In this document: positions 8,510-15,487 of the stretch, piece after piece | How the letters are laid out: each line of letters starts with the position of its first letter | How positions within the stretch are numbered: position 1 is the first letter of the stretch | From: an uncultured Bacilli bacterium | Lineage (GTDB): Bacteria > Bacillota_I > Bacilli_A > RF39 > UBA660 | Assembly: GCA_910588025.1 (NCBI GenBank) | Contig: CAJUQG010000014.1 | Location: 1-33,849, forward strand | Direction: 5' to 3' | DNA length: 33,849 nt | Translations under genes and position numbers: made by a program | Notes under the pieces: generated by a model | Told to the model about the DNA's origin: nothing | The model's database searches: none | What the model saw: the letters and a program-made list of their open reading frames with translations, nothing else

Positions 8510-8536
8510 GAGACTTTCGAAAAAGTTGTGTAAATA
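8510..8536 (-). mobile_element. Terminal inverted repeat of an IS256-type element (remnant)
   Basis: The sequence GAGACTTTCGAAAAAGTTGTGTAAATA resembles the ends of IS256-family elements, where an AAAAGTTGTGTAAA-like core sits just outside the transposase stop. The adjoining 8537-8553 resembles, on the minus strand, the last codons of a transposase (E-G-K-I). It is therefore probably the end of a copy distinct from the fragment at 8661. Confidence 0.5.
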
Positions 8537-8554
8537 AAATCTTACCTTCCAAGT

Positions 8555-8583
8555 GAATCATCAAAAATGATGATTCTTTTTTG
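8555..8583 (+). terminator. Intrinsic terminator after the 287-aa gene
   Basis: A perfect 9-bp stem (8555-8563 with 8568-8576) with an A-rich loop is followed by six T residues. It lies 72 nt beyond the stop codon, with the IS end in between. Confidence 0.75.
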
Positions 8584-8660
8584 TCATTATAACAATTTAA
8601 TAAGTGAAGTCAATATCTAATTCATTTGTTGTGTAATTTCATTTCAAAGGACATTTTTTG

Positions 8661-8963
8661 TTAAATCCTACCTTCATAGATAATGGATAACTGATTATAA
8701 ATCATATCCCATCCATGAATTCTACCTGTCCACTTTTTTGCCACGTTGATTGTCGCTAAATATAGTGTTTTTAACAAAGCTTGATCGGTTGGAAATACTG
8801 GTTTTTTCTTATTCACAGATTTATATCGATTATTTAATGATTCTATTGCATTCGTTGTATACATGATTTTTCGTATTTCTGAGTAAATTTGAAAAACGTA
8901 AATAATGATTCCCAATTATTTAACCATAAATAAACATAATCTTCTCTTTTAAACTCTTTCATT
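8661..8963 (-). pseudogene. IS256-family transposase, C-terminal remnant with frameshift
   Basis: Minus-strand codons give the IS256/Transposase_mut C-terminus: EIRKIMYTTNAIESLN, FPTDQALLKTLYLA and KKWTGRIHGWD, ending YEGRI. The preceding part, NNWESLFTFFKF, continues the same protein in another frame, so a one-base indel near 8880-8895 breaks the gene. Only about the last 100 of the usual 390-400 residues remain, with the DDE catalytic region missing, so it cannot be active. A short ATG-started stretch (MKEFKRED) at 8963 may be a chance start. The transposase stop context (8663-8679) is repeated with few changes at 8537-8553, pointing to two overlapping remnants. Confidence 0.85.
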
Positions 8964-9133
8964 ATTGTACCTCACTTGATAGTTATTTATTATAGTATAT
9001 TTCCCTCAAAAATTGTAATACCTACTTAGAAATAAATTGTTTTCATACATCCCTGATTATATCAATATACAGTGTGTTTACTAAATCGACATAAATAAAA
9101 TTTGCTTCTATAAATATTCTACTATAAGAATAT
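8964..9133. other. Intergenic region without recognised features
   Basis: This AT-rich stretch lies between the transposase remnant and the tRNA-Arg terminator. It may include decayed IS sequence, but I see no second terminal inverted repeat or reading frame. Confidence 0.5.
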
Positions 9134-9160
9134 AAAAACTCAAACCATAAAAGTTTGAGT
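9134..9160 (-). terminator. Terminator of tRNA-Arg
   Basis: On the minus strand ACTCAAAC pairs perfectly with GTTTGAGT (9138-9145 with 9153-9160) and is followed by five T residues. It lies 13 nt beyond the tRNA 3' end. Confidence 0.8.
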
Positions 9161-9172
9161 ATCTACCAAATC

Positions 9173-9249
9173 TGGTGTTCGAAAAGGGAGTTGAACCCTT
9201 GACCTTTTGCTCCGGAGGCAAACGCTCTATCCAACTGAGCTATTCGAAC
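9173..9249 (-). tRNA. tRNA-Arg (anticodon CCG)
   Basis: A 77-nt tRNA with acceptor stem GTTCGAA/TTCGAAC, D arm GCTC/GAGC, anticodon stem TTTGC/GCAAA with loop CTCCGGA (anticodon CCG, reading CGG), T arm AAGGG/CCCTT with loop TTCAACT, and an encoded CCA. It is transcribed from an extended -10 promoter directly upstream and ends at a hairpin terminator. Confidence 0.95.
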
Positions 9250-9257
9250 GTACCTCC

Positions 9258-9263
9258 ATTATA
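9258..9263 (-). promoter_or_regulatory. Extended -10 of tRNA-Arg
   Basis: On the minus strand TGATATAAT places a perfect -10 (9263-9258) 8 nt before the tRNA 5' end, with the TG of an extended -10. The -35 region would fall at the end of the upstream gene. Confidence 0.55.
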
Positions 9264-9272
9264 TCATAAATT

Positions 9273-10436
9273 CTATATTTCTCGCTTTCTTTTTCTCCAA
9301 ATCTGCTCATCTCTATAAATTACAGAAACTAAATCTTGATAAATACTTTGCAGTTTTTCATTTTCTACTGGCCCAAATTGTAACATTTGTAAGACTTTCT
9401 TCCGAAAATTTTCCTTTATTACTTTTTTCTTAGAAACATCCCCTTTTCCTTCAAAATACGACAATTCATTCTGACAAACTTCTTCCCATTGAATTTCTAA
9501 TAAATAATTAATTTGATAATAAAAGAGTTCATTACTTAAAAATATGGCAATCTCTCTTAACTTAAGCATTTGAGGCAAAAAATGGATAGATATTCCAAAA
9601 GAAGCTAAGTTTTCACTGATTTGCTCTTCACTCATATTTAGTAAATATGGAACCATTCCACGAACATTTTGTCTTTTTCCAAAAGGAATTCCCAAGCGAA
9701 CTACATCATAATATAAGAAAGCTAAAAAAGCGTCATTAGTTTTTTTAAAATAATCCAAGCAAGTATCATAAGAATAATCATATTTTAAACAAAGTGCTTT
9801 AAATGAGATTCCATAAACCATATACTTTAAATTTCCATTATAAGTTTCTCGTCCAATTTGCAAAAGTTCTTCAGCTTCTTTTAACGTAAAATTTGGATTT
9901 TTCTCTAATAAATAAGTAAGTCTTCGAAAGTCATATCCTTTTTCTAAACAATACGCATGCAAAGATTTATAAGTAGGAGGAAGCCCTCTTGAAATATAAC
10001 TTTGATAACGTTTATGAGCTACTTCACTTATTTCTTTAGATGACATAATAGCATCATCAAGACTTTCACCAGATCTTACTTTTCTTAAAATATTTTCTCT
10101 ACGAAGATTACTTTTATCAATTTTTTCATTCTGAATTTTTTGATTTAAAACATAATCAAAAGCTTCTTGCGCACTAAACCCAGCTTTACGTTTCCTCTCA
10201 TAAGTTCGTAATCCTAAATTTAATTCTTTAATCATTTTACGGGCAATAACCTTTTCATTTTGATACATAACTGTATCTGGCAAATTTAAAATACACTTTT
10301 GAAATGCCTCTTGAGGATCCATTCCTTCCAAACGATACTTTCGATATGTAGACATTGATAAACCTAATGATTTCATAATCTCATGAATTTGAAAAATTTT
10401 ATTTTCGTATTCTACATAATCACACTTCATATTCAT
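9273..10436 (-). CDS. Hypothetical protein with 48-residue helical repeats
   Basis: This 387-aa protein shows clear internal repetition. Residues 10-49 and 58-97 align at an exact offset of 48: Y-x-N, then a helix ending in L-x-L, then S/R-T-Y-x-x-x-R, then G-x-(S/D)-x-Q-E-A-F. Weaker copies appear near residues 155-195 (YKSLHAYCLEKGY) and 205-245 (ISFKALCLKYDYSYDTCLDYFKK). Each unit looks like a small helix-turn-helix-like module, so nucleic-acid binding is possible but inferred. The C-terminus is basic (WRKRKREI). The gene has a consensus promoter (10462-10490) that overlaps the rseP terminator, and tRNA-Arg follows 23 bp after its stop. I know no named family for it. Confidence 0.8.
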   Translation of the reverse strand: MNMKCDYVEYENKIFQIHEIMKSLGLSMSTYRKYRLEGMDPQEAFQKCILNLPDTVMYQNEKVIARKMIKELNLGLRTYERKRKAGFSAQEAFDYVLNQKIQNEKIDKSNLRRENILRKVRSGESLDDAIMSSKEISEVAHKRYQSYISRGLPPTYKSLHAYCLEKGYDFRRLTYLLEKNPNFTLKEAEELLQIGRETYNGNLKYMVYGISFKALCLKYDYSYDTCLDYFKKTNDAFLAFLYYDVVRLGIPFGKRQNVRGMVPYLLNMSEEQISENLASFGISIHFLPQMLKLREIAIFLSNELFYYQINYLLEIQWEEVCQNELSYFEGKGDVSKKKVIKENFRKKVLQMLQFGPVENEKLQSIYQDLVSVIYRDEQIWRKRKREI

Positions 10437-10461
10437 AAAACCATCCCTTTAATTAAGAGAT

Positions 10462-10490
10462 ATTTTAGTGTTAATAAAAAAGAAAGTCAA
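10462..10490 (-). promoter_or_regulatory. Sigma-A promoter of the 48-residue-repeat gene
   Basis: On the minus strand TTGACT (10490-10485) and TAAAAT (10467-10462) are 17 nt apart. The -35 box is part of the 3' arm of the rseP terminator hairpin. Confidence 0.65.
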
Positions 10491-10503
10491 GACTAGCTTG
10501 ACT
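10477..10503 (-). terminator. Intrinsic terminator of rseP
   Basis: On the minus strand AGTCAAG pairs with CTTGACT (10503-10497 with 10491-10485) around a 5-nt loop and is followed by TTCTTTTTT. It overlaps the rseP stop codon and shares its 3' arm with the -35 box of the next promoter. Confidence 0.75.
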
Positions 10504-11545
10504 AAAATAACTTGATAATATCTTGAAATGTTATATATATCATTAAAATCATTAATAAAATAAAGCCAATATTATTCATTGTATTTTCTAACTTTGGATT
10601 AATTTTACTACCCTTTATTTTTTCAATTAACATAAAGAAAATTCTTCCACCATCAAAAGCTGGAAAAGGCAAAATATTTAAAAATCCCACATTAATGCTT
10701 AAAAGAGCTATCAAATACATCATTTGACTAAGTCCATATTTCACACTTTCGCCAACTACTTGATACATTCCAACTGGGCCAGATAAAGCACGAATAGATA
10801 ACTTTCCAGTAAATAGACCACCCAAAGTCACCATCATACTTTGAATAATTGTCCAAAACTTTTGCCAAGCATATTTCAAACTTGCCAAAAACCCTTTCTC
10901 CTCATTAGCGGCAATTTTAAAACCAAATACTCGGCGTTCCTCATCTTCCTCTTTCACCGTTTGAGGAGTTACAGAAATCACTTTTTCTACTCCTCCTCGT
11001 GATACTTTAAAATCGTAAACTCCTGTCTCACTTTTATAATATAAATAAATTTGTGCAACATCCCAAGAACTTACTTTTTTTCCATTAATCGCTATAATTT
11101 CATCACCAGCTAGTAATCCTGCTTCATAAGCTGCAGACCCTACTTCAATCTCACCTAAAACTGGTGCCACTGGAGTTGGATTCCAGAAAAGAGCAATCAA
11201 AAATAAAAACAAGAAAGCCATTACAAAATTGTTAAAAACACCAGCACCCAAAATAAGCAAACGTTCCCACCAGCGTTTATTACATAAAAACTTATCTGGT
11301 TTAATCTTGCCATCATCTTCATAAACTTCTCCGGCCATCGATACAAATCCCCCGATAGGAAATGCTCGAATATTGTACAAAATACCATCTTTTCCCTTTT
11401 TAGTATGAATAATAGGCCCCATACCAATAGAAAACTCATAAATATGAACTCCTGATTTTTTGGCGGTAATAAAATGACCAAACTCATGAACCAAAATAAT
11501 AATTCCTAAAATAATAATTAATAAAAGTAGTGTAACAAACCACAT
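10502..11545 (-). CDS. rseP: RIP metalloprotease RseP (site-2 protease)
   Basis: A 347-aa intramembrane zinc protease that cuts membrane-embedded substrates such as anti-sigma factors and remnant signal peptides. The first helix carries HEFGH (residues 20-24), followed by GxxVxxFSIGMGP. A PDZ domain lies at about 120-190 (GEIEVGSAAYEAGLLAGDEI, KVSSWD). The second active-site motif is LNILPFPAFDGGRI near residue 290, supplying the third zinc ligand Asp. Helices at both ends fit the RseP/RasP topology. AGGAGG precedes the ATG. It lies 12 bp behind cdsA, the same order as in Bacillus (cdsA, dxr, rasP) but without dxr. Confidence 0.95.
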   Translation of the reverse strand: MWFVTLLLLIIILGIIILVHEFGHFITAKKSGVHIYEFSIGMGPIIHTKKGKDGILYNIRAFPIGGFVSMAGEVYEDDGKIKPDKFLCNKRWWERLLILGAGVFNNFVMAFLFLFLIALFWNPTPVAPVLGEIEVGSAAYEAGLLAGDEIIAINGKKVSSWDVAQIYLYYKSETGVYDFKVSRGGVEKVISVTPQTVKEEDEERRVFGFKIAANEEKGFLASLKYAWQKFWTIIQSMMVTLGGLFTGKLSIRALSGPVGMYQVVGESVKYGLSQMMYLIALLSINVGFLNILPFPAFDGGRIFFMLIEKIKGSKINPKLENTMNNIGFILLMILMIYITFQDIIKLF

Positions 11546-11557
11546 AACAATTCCTCC

Positions 11558-12361
11558 TTAAAAATTAAAAAATGACATACATAATAAAAACATTAAAGCA
11601 ACAATCATATGACTATCAAAACGATCTAATATTCCACCATGACCAGGAATTAAATTGGAAAAATCCTTAATTTCATTCTCTCTTTTCATTTTACTAAAAA
11701 ACAAATCCCCAAATTGTCCAGCAACCGACAATGCAAGCGTAATCAAAACAAGTGGCCAAAGTTTCATAGGAGATACAAAATTCAAATAAAAGATACTACA
11801 TAATACCGTAGAACTGAAACTTCCTAAAATACATCCTTCTATCGTCTTATTAGGACTAATATTTGGGGCAACTTTTCTTTTTCCTACTAATTTGCCAAAA
11901 AAATAAGCAAAAGTATCCGTAAAAACAGGAATCAAAACCAAATATAAAAATAACCAAAGACTGTGCACACGTGCTAAAATAATCGTATGACATGCCAAAC
12001 TCAAGAAAAAAGTAACGCCCAAGAAGTAAAAAGCATCCGAAGTTTGATATTCTTGCGTTTTTGCATAAAACATCACTGGCAACAAATATAAAAGCAATAA
12101 AATTCCCATCACCTGATAGTTTATCCCATCCATTTTAGAATATTCAAATGGCGTACAATAAAGAAGAAATAAAAAACTTAAATAAATAACTAAACTCATT
12201 CCCGCTGGAATATTACTATGACTCTTTTTTAAATCCATTACCTCTTTTAAAGCAAAGACTCCTACCATGCCAATCGCAAGAGCAAATACCGCTTTTCCCT
12301 CTAAAACTAAAGGCAGTGCTAGCGAAATTAAAATGACAGCACTGATCACTCGTTTTTTCAT
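11558..12361 (-). CDS. cdsA: Phosphatidate cytidylyltransferase
   Basis: This 267-aa polytopic membrane enzyme makes CDP-diacylglycerol from phosphatidic acid and CTP, the branch point to phosphatidylglycerol and related lipids. About seven to eight membrane helices are visible. The CDP-diglyceride synthetase signature near the C-terminus is complete: S-K-M-K-R, then K-D, then P-G-H-G-G-I-L-D-R-F-D. The length fits the family. It has a sigma-A promoter at 12389-12418, just downstream of the HU terminator, and is co-transcribed with rseP. No uppS or dxr gene is adjacent. Confidence 0.95.
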   Translation of the reverse strand: MKKRVISAVILISLALPLVLEGKAVFALAIGMVGVFALKEVMDLKKSHSNIPAGMSLVIYLSFLFLLYCTPFEYSKMDGINYQVMGILLLLYLLPVMFYAKTQEYQTSDAFYFLGVTFFLSLACHTIILARVHSLWLFLYLVLIPVFTDTFAYFFGKLVGKRKVAPNISPNKTIEGCILGSFSSTVLCSIFYLNFVSPMKLWPLVLITLALSVAGQFGDLFFSKMKRENEIKDFSNLIPGHGGILDRFDSHMIVALMFLLCMSFFNF

Positions 12362-12388
12362 GTTTCACCTAATTTCTACTCTTAATTA

Positions 12389-12418
12389 AGTATACTATTA
12401 AATGGAAAATATAGTCAA
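12389..12418 (-). promoter_or_regulatory. Sigma-A promoter of cdsA-rseP
   Basis: On the minus strand TTGACT (12418-12413) and TATACT (12394-12389) are 18 nt apart, 27 nt before the cdsA ATG. Confidence 0.7.
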
Positions 12419-12447
12419 ATAAAAATAAAGCAATACCTTAAAATCAA

Positions 12448-12473
12448 AGAAAAAACTACCCATAGGATAGTTT
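12448..12473 (-). terminator. Intrinsic terminator of the HU gene
   Basis: On the minus strand AAACTATCC pairs with GGGTAGTTT (one U-G) around a 3-nt loop and runs into a T-tract. It lies 18 bp beyond the HU stop. Confidence 0.8.
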
Positions 12474-12491
12474 AAAAAACATCAATAATAA

Positions 12492-12764
12492 TTATTTAAT
12501 AGCGTCTTTTAATTTGCTTCCAGCTTTGAAAGATGCAACAGTCTTAGCAGGAATTTTGATTGGTTCTTTTGTTGAAGGATTAATTCCATCACGTGCAGCA
12601 CGTTTTTTTGCACTAAATTTACCAAAACCAACTAAAGTAACTTCACCTTGTTTTTTAAGTCCTTCAGTGATTCCTTCTAATACAGCATCTAAAGCACGTC
12701 CAGCTTCAGCTTTTGACATATTTGCTTTTTCAGCTACTAATTCGATTAATTCTGTTTTTGACAT
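12492..12764 (-). CDS. hup: DNA-binding protein HU
   Basis: A 90-aa nucleoid protein that binds and bends DNA as a dimer. It shows the full HU fold: N-terminal helices with SKTELIELVAEKANMSKAEAG, core VTLVGFGKFSAKKRAARDGINP, and the arm and C-terminal helix with IPAKTVASFKAGSKLKDAIK. Length and sequence match HBsu. It has GGGAGG before the ATG, its own promoter with an extended -10 and its own terminator, so it is monocistronic. In Bacillus the HU gene hbs also lies directly downstream of spoIVA, so the order is conserved. Confidence 0.97.
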   Translation of the reverse strand: MSKTELIELVAEKANMSKAEAGRALDAVLEGITEGLKKQGEVTLVGFGKFSAKKRAARDGINPSTKEPIKIPAKTVASFKAGSKLKDAIK

Positions 12765-12812
12765 AACGTCGACCTCCCATTCCTAATTCATAAGGTTTAC
12801 CCTTACGTATTA

Positions 12813-12842
12813 AGCGTAGCAAAAAGAATCTAAGTAAGTCAA
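12813..12842 (-). promoter_or_regulatory. Promoter of the HU gene
   Basis: On the minus strand TTGACT (12842-12837) and TACGCT (12818-12813) are 18 nt apart, with TG at the extended -10 position. The -35 starts directly after the U-tract of the spoIVA terminator. Confidence 0.6.
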
Positions 12843-12884
12843 GCAAAAAGAGCAAAAACCCTTTATTTTTCGCTCTTAAAGTAC
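12843..12884 (-). terminator. Terminator of spoIVA
   Basis: On the minus strand AGAGCGAAAAA pairs with TTTTTGCTCT (one bulged base) around TAAAGGG and is followed by four T residues. It overlaps the 3' end of spoIVA. Confidence 0.6.
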
Positions 12885-14354
12885 AATTGCTATCAAGTTA
12901 CTTGACCCTTTGTTTACAATCTTTGTCACTGTTTGACTTAATTTATAACGAGTATTTTCTGGCATAATCGATAACTTAGCTTGAATACCCTCTTTTACAA
13001 TCACATCTAAACTTCTTCCAAAAATTTCACTTTTCCAAATACTAGCAGGATCCGTTTCATAATCTTTCATTAAATAATTAATCAACTCTTTACTTTGAAT
13101 TTCACTACCAATGATTGGTTCAAATGTACTTTCTACATCTACTCTCATTAAATGAATACTACTTGCGACCGCTTTTAATTTTACACCATAACGATTACCC
13201 TGTTTAATAATCTCTGGTGTTTGTAATTTCATATCTTTTAACGTTGGATAAACAATTCCATATCCAGTACTTTTACTCATTTTAATCGCTTGTTTAATAC
13301 TTTCTAATTCTTCTCTTCCTTCACTATACGAAGCAAAGATTTTCAAAAGTCCAGCTTTTGTTGTAACACTTTCACCCATCATCCCTTTTAAAATATCTTG
13401 ATAAAGAGCATCACTACTTTCTAAATTAATTGTGACACAACCAGTTGCTGTATCTAAATTACTAATATACGCTTTAGAAATAATTTCACTATCTTGAAAA
13501 TGAGCCATAATCGTTTCTACATCACGAACCTTTTGAACTTCAATGACACTTTCACGAATTTTATCTAAATAATGTTTTTTAATTTCATTTGTGTTGGAAA
13601 GAACATGAACCCATTCAGGAATGTTAACATCAATATTTAAAATTGGAAATTCATACAAAGCTTGTTTTAAAATCTCCATAATATCCTTTTCATTCATTTC
13701 TTCCACACTAATTGGCATGACTGGAACTCCATAACTTCCTCGTAACTCACTCGCTAAATTTTGGGCATCATTACTATTTGGCTTACTCGTATTTAAAACA
13801 ACAATAAATGGTTTTCCAATTGTTTTTAACTCAGTAATAACTTTCTCCTCAGCTTCAAGATAATCATTTCTCTTAAGCTCTCCAAATGACCCATCTGTTG
13901 TCACAACAATACCAATAGTTGAATGATCACGAATCACTTTCTCAGTTCCAATTTCTGCTGCTTCTACAAAAGGAACAGACTCACTAAACCAAGGAGTTTT
14001 AACCATTCTAGGATTTCCATCGCCATCTTCATAACCATTACTGTTTGGAATAACATAACCGACACAATCTACCAATTTAATCTCTGCACTAAAGTTTTCT
14101 ACCTCTAATTTTGCTCCAGAAGACGGAACAAATTTCGGTTCCGTTGTCATAATAGTTTTTCCTTGTGCACTTTGTGGAATTTCATCCAAACAACGTTTTC
14201 GCTCAATTTCATCATGTATATTTGGAACGACCAAATTTTCAATAAAACGTTTAATAAAAGTACTTTTTCCTGTTCGTACTGCCCCAACTACCCCTAAATA
14301 AATTTCACCATTTCCGCGTTTTGCGATACTACCGAGTATTTCTGATTTTTCCAT
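12876..14354 (-). CDS. spoIVA: Stage IV sporulation protein A (coat basement-layer ATPase)
   Basis: A 492-aa cytoskeletal ATPase that polymerises on the forespore surface and anchors the spore coat. The length equals that of Bacillus subtilis SpoIVA. The TRAFAC-type P-loop domain is at the N-terminus with Walker A G24-A-V-R-T-G-K-S-T. The switch-like region LVDCVGYVIPNSNGYEDG and the family-specific MVKTPWFSESVPFVEAAEIGT follow. The middle and C-terminal domains also match the family. The ATG has AAAGAGG upstream. A sigma-E-like promoter candidate lies at 14380-14408, consistent with mother-cell expression. It is followed by HU as in Bacillus. Confidence 0.97.
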   Translation of the reverse strand: MEKSEILGSIAKRGNGEIYLGVVGAVRTGKSTFIKRFIENLVVPNIHDEIERKRCLDEIPQSAQGKTIMTTEPKFVPSSGAKLEVENFSAEIKLVDCVGYVIPNSNGYEDGDGNPRMVKTPWFSESVPFVEAAEIGTEKVIRDHSTIGIVVTTDGSFGELKRNDYLEAEEKVITELKTIGKPFIVVLNTSKPNSNDAQNLASELRGSYGVPVMPISVEEMNEKDIMEILKQALYEFPILNIDVNIPEWVHVLSNTNEIKKHYLDKIRESVIEVQKVRDVETIMAHFQDSEIISKAYISNLDTATGCVTINLESSDALYQDILKGMMGESVTTKAGLLKIFASYSEGREELESIKQAIKMSKSTGYGIVYPTLKDMKLQTPEIIKQGNRYGVKLKAVASSIHLMRVDVESTFEPIIGSEIQSKELINYLMKDYETDPASIWKSEIFGRSLDVIVKEGIQAKLSIMPENTRYKLSQTVTKIVNKGSSNLIAIVL

Positions 14355-14379
14355 AACCTACCTCTTTCTAATCTACCAA

Positions 14380-14408
14380 AGAATATGTCGTAAGTTAAGA
14401 ATTTATTC
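14380..14408 (-). promoter_or_regulatory. Candidate sigma-E promoter of spoIVA
   Basis: On the minus strand GAATAAA (14408-14402) and CATATTCT (14387-14380) are 14 nt apart. They agree in part with the Bacillus sigma-E consensus (KMATATT, 14-15 nt, CATACAHT). The spacing to the ATG fits. Known biology: spoIVA is sigma-E dependent in Bacillus subtilis. Confidence 0.4.
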
Positions 14409-14430
14409 CAAAAGAAAAAACAAGCAGATT

Positions 14431-14640
14431 CTACTCGTTTGTCTCTTCATAAAAAAGTTCATCTGGCTTTGTTTCTAAAATCAAGGCAATCCGTTTCGCA
14501 AGATCATAATAAAGTCGTCTTTTTTTATGTTCCAATTGCCAATAATAACATTTACTTATTCCTAATTTTTCGGCCATATCTTGATAAGTAAACCCTTTTT
14601 CCTCCCTCTTTTTTGCTAGTTTTTCATAACCATTTATCAT
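14431..14640 (-). CDS. XRE-family HTH protein, 69 aa
   Basis: A single-domain helix-turn-helix protein of the Cro/CI (XRE) type, with GFTYQDMAEKLGISKCYYWQLEHKKRRL forming the DNA-reading helices and KPDELFYEE at the C-terminus. There is no effector domain. It is a close paralogue of the 69-aa protein at 15488-15697: both share GFTYQ-MA-KL and YYWQ-EH, and both end in FY-ETN. AGGAGGAATT precedes the ATG. It lies between spoIVA and a divergent double-HTH protein. The targets are unknown. Confidence 0.85.
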   Translation of the reverse strand: MINGYEKLAKKREEKGFTYQDMAEKLGISKCYYWQLEHKKRRLYYDLAKRIALILETKPDELFYEETNE

Positions 14641-14759
14641 AATTCCTCCTTATATATAGATACATTATATCACATATAATCATAATAATCACAATAACCC
14701 ACACATTTCCGTATTTTTTTGTTTTCTCTGAGAAAATTAAAAACAAGAGATGATGCGGT

Positions 14760-15194
14760 ATGATGTTTGAAAAACTAAAAGAACTCAGAGATTATGAAGC
14801 AAAAATCCAAAGAGAAACTGCCAAAGACTTACATGTAACAAGAGCAACTTATGCTGGATGGGAATGTGGTAAAGATATTATACCACTTCGCAAACTAAAT
14901 GACTTAGCTAATATTTATGATGTTACTCTAGATTATCTAGTCGGCTTAACAGAAAACCAAGAAAATCGTCCCTTTAAAATGGACATTGACCCAAAAGTTG
15001 TTTCTGAAAATATCAAATTACTACGCTTAAGTCGTCAACTTACACAAAAAGAAATGGCAGAATCGTTAAAAACGAGTCAATCAAACATTCACAATTATGA
15101 AAATGGCAAAAGTTTAATCACTACAATGTATGCCATTGAACTTGCGAAAAATTACGATTACTCGTTAGATAAATTAATACGAAAAACAAAGTAG
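14760..15194 (+). CDS. XRE-family protein with two HTH domains
   Basis: This 144-aa protein carries two helix-turn-helix units. The first, at about 1-60, has RETAKDLHVTRATYAGWECGKDIIPL and ends with DVTLDYLVGLTEN. The second, at about 80-140, has LTQKEMAESLKTSQSNIHNYENGK and ends with DYSLDKLIRKTK. The first domain seems degenerate near its N-terminus, where the usual LR-x-x-x-G-x-(S/T)-Q is partly replaced. Starts at 14760 and 14763 are equivalent, and the ribosome binding site is weak. It is divergent from the 69-aa XRE gene and convergent with spoVIF through a shared terminator. Confidence 0.85.
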   Translation: MMFEKLKELRDYEAKIQRETAKDLHVTRATYAGWECGKDIIPLRKLNDLANIYDVTLDYLVGLTENQENRPFKMDIDPKVVSENIKLLRLSRQLTQKEMAESLKTSQSNIHNYENGKSLITTMYAIELAKNYDYSLDKLIRKTK

Positions 15195-15214
15195 CACCAA
15201 CATGCTACTTTTTT
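15189..15214. terminator. Shared terminator between the double-HTH gene and spoVIF
   Basis: AAGTAGCA (15189-15196) and TGCTACTT (15203-15210) form a perfect 8-bp stem with six T residues following on the plus strand. The minus strand carries a weaker T-rich tail. It overlaps the ends of both convergent genes. Confidence 0.75.
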
Positions 15215-15455
15215 AAAACATTTTTTCTACATTTTTTGGGACTTCATCATTAAGAATAGTTTTAATAATCTTATCCTCACGATCTTTACTCACACTTTTA
15301 CCCGTCATTTTACTTAAACTATGAATGACCTCTCGAAGAGTACTTTCATCTTTCATATTTCCTTGTTGTAATTTATTAGCAAGGGATAATATGGTATCTT
15401 TATCTACCTTTGTCTTTTTCTCAACTTTTTTAAAAAACGAATCTCCAAGTTCCAT
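15213..15455 (-). CDS. spoVIF: Stage VI sporulation protein F
   Basis: An 80-aa protein matching SpoVIF (YjcC) of Bacillus, which is needed for late coat assembly and spore resistance. The family pattern is clear: FFKKVEKKTKVDKDTILSLA at the N-terminus, the central KDESTLREVIHSLSKMTGKSVSK, and REDKIIKTILNDEVPKNVEKMF at the end. AGGAGG precedes the ATG, directly abutting a palindrome (15465-15483). It lies 32 bp behind a small XRE gene with a sigma-A promoter, so it could be in that transcript, which is unusual for a late spore gene. A sporulation promoter may exist in the gap but is not clear. Confidence 0.88.
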   Translation of the reverse strand: MELGDSFFKKVEKKTKVDKDTILSLANKLQQGNMKDESTLREVIHSLSKMTGKSVSKDREDKIIKTILNDEVPKNVEKMF

Positions 15456-15464
15456 AAAAACCTC

Positions 15465-15483
15465 CTATCATAATATATGATAG
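15465..15483. promoter_or_regulatory. Palindrome abutting the spoVIF ribosome binding site
   Basis: CTATCAT (15465-15471) and ATGATAG (15477-15483) form a perfect 7-bp inverted repeat with a 5-nt loop. On the spoVIF message it ends at the AGGAGG. It could be an operator for a neighbouring XRE protein or an RNA hairpin that affects translation. Confidence 0.5.
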
Positions 15484-15487
15484 ATGA

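Noticed and set aside
8963..9133. Second terminal repeat of the IS256-type element
   Set aside because: No sequence resembling the 8510-8536 end could be found here on either strand.
11221..11487. An 88-codon minus-strand frame inside rseP
   Set aside because: It is another frame of the rseP gene, whose motifs are intact; no start signal supports it.
12514..12786. A 90-codon plus-strand frame opposite HU
   Set aside because: It is the antisense of the HU gene; no ribosome binding site or promoter supports it.
15471..15479. A sigma-K -10 match (CATATATTA on the minus strand) before spoVIF
   Set aside because: The -10 fits CATAnnnTA but no -35 fits at 15-17 nt, the start would fall inside the ribosome binding site, and such matches are easy to find in AT-rich sequence.
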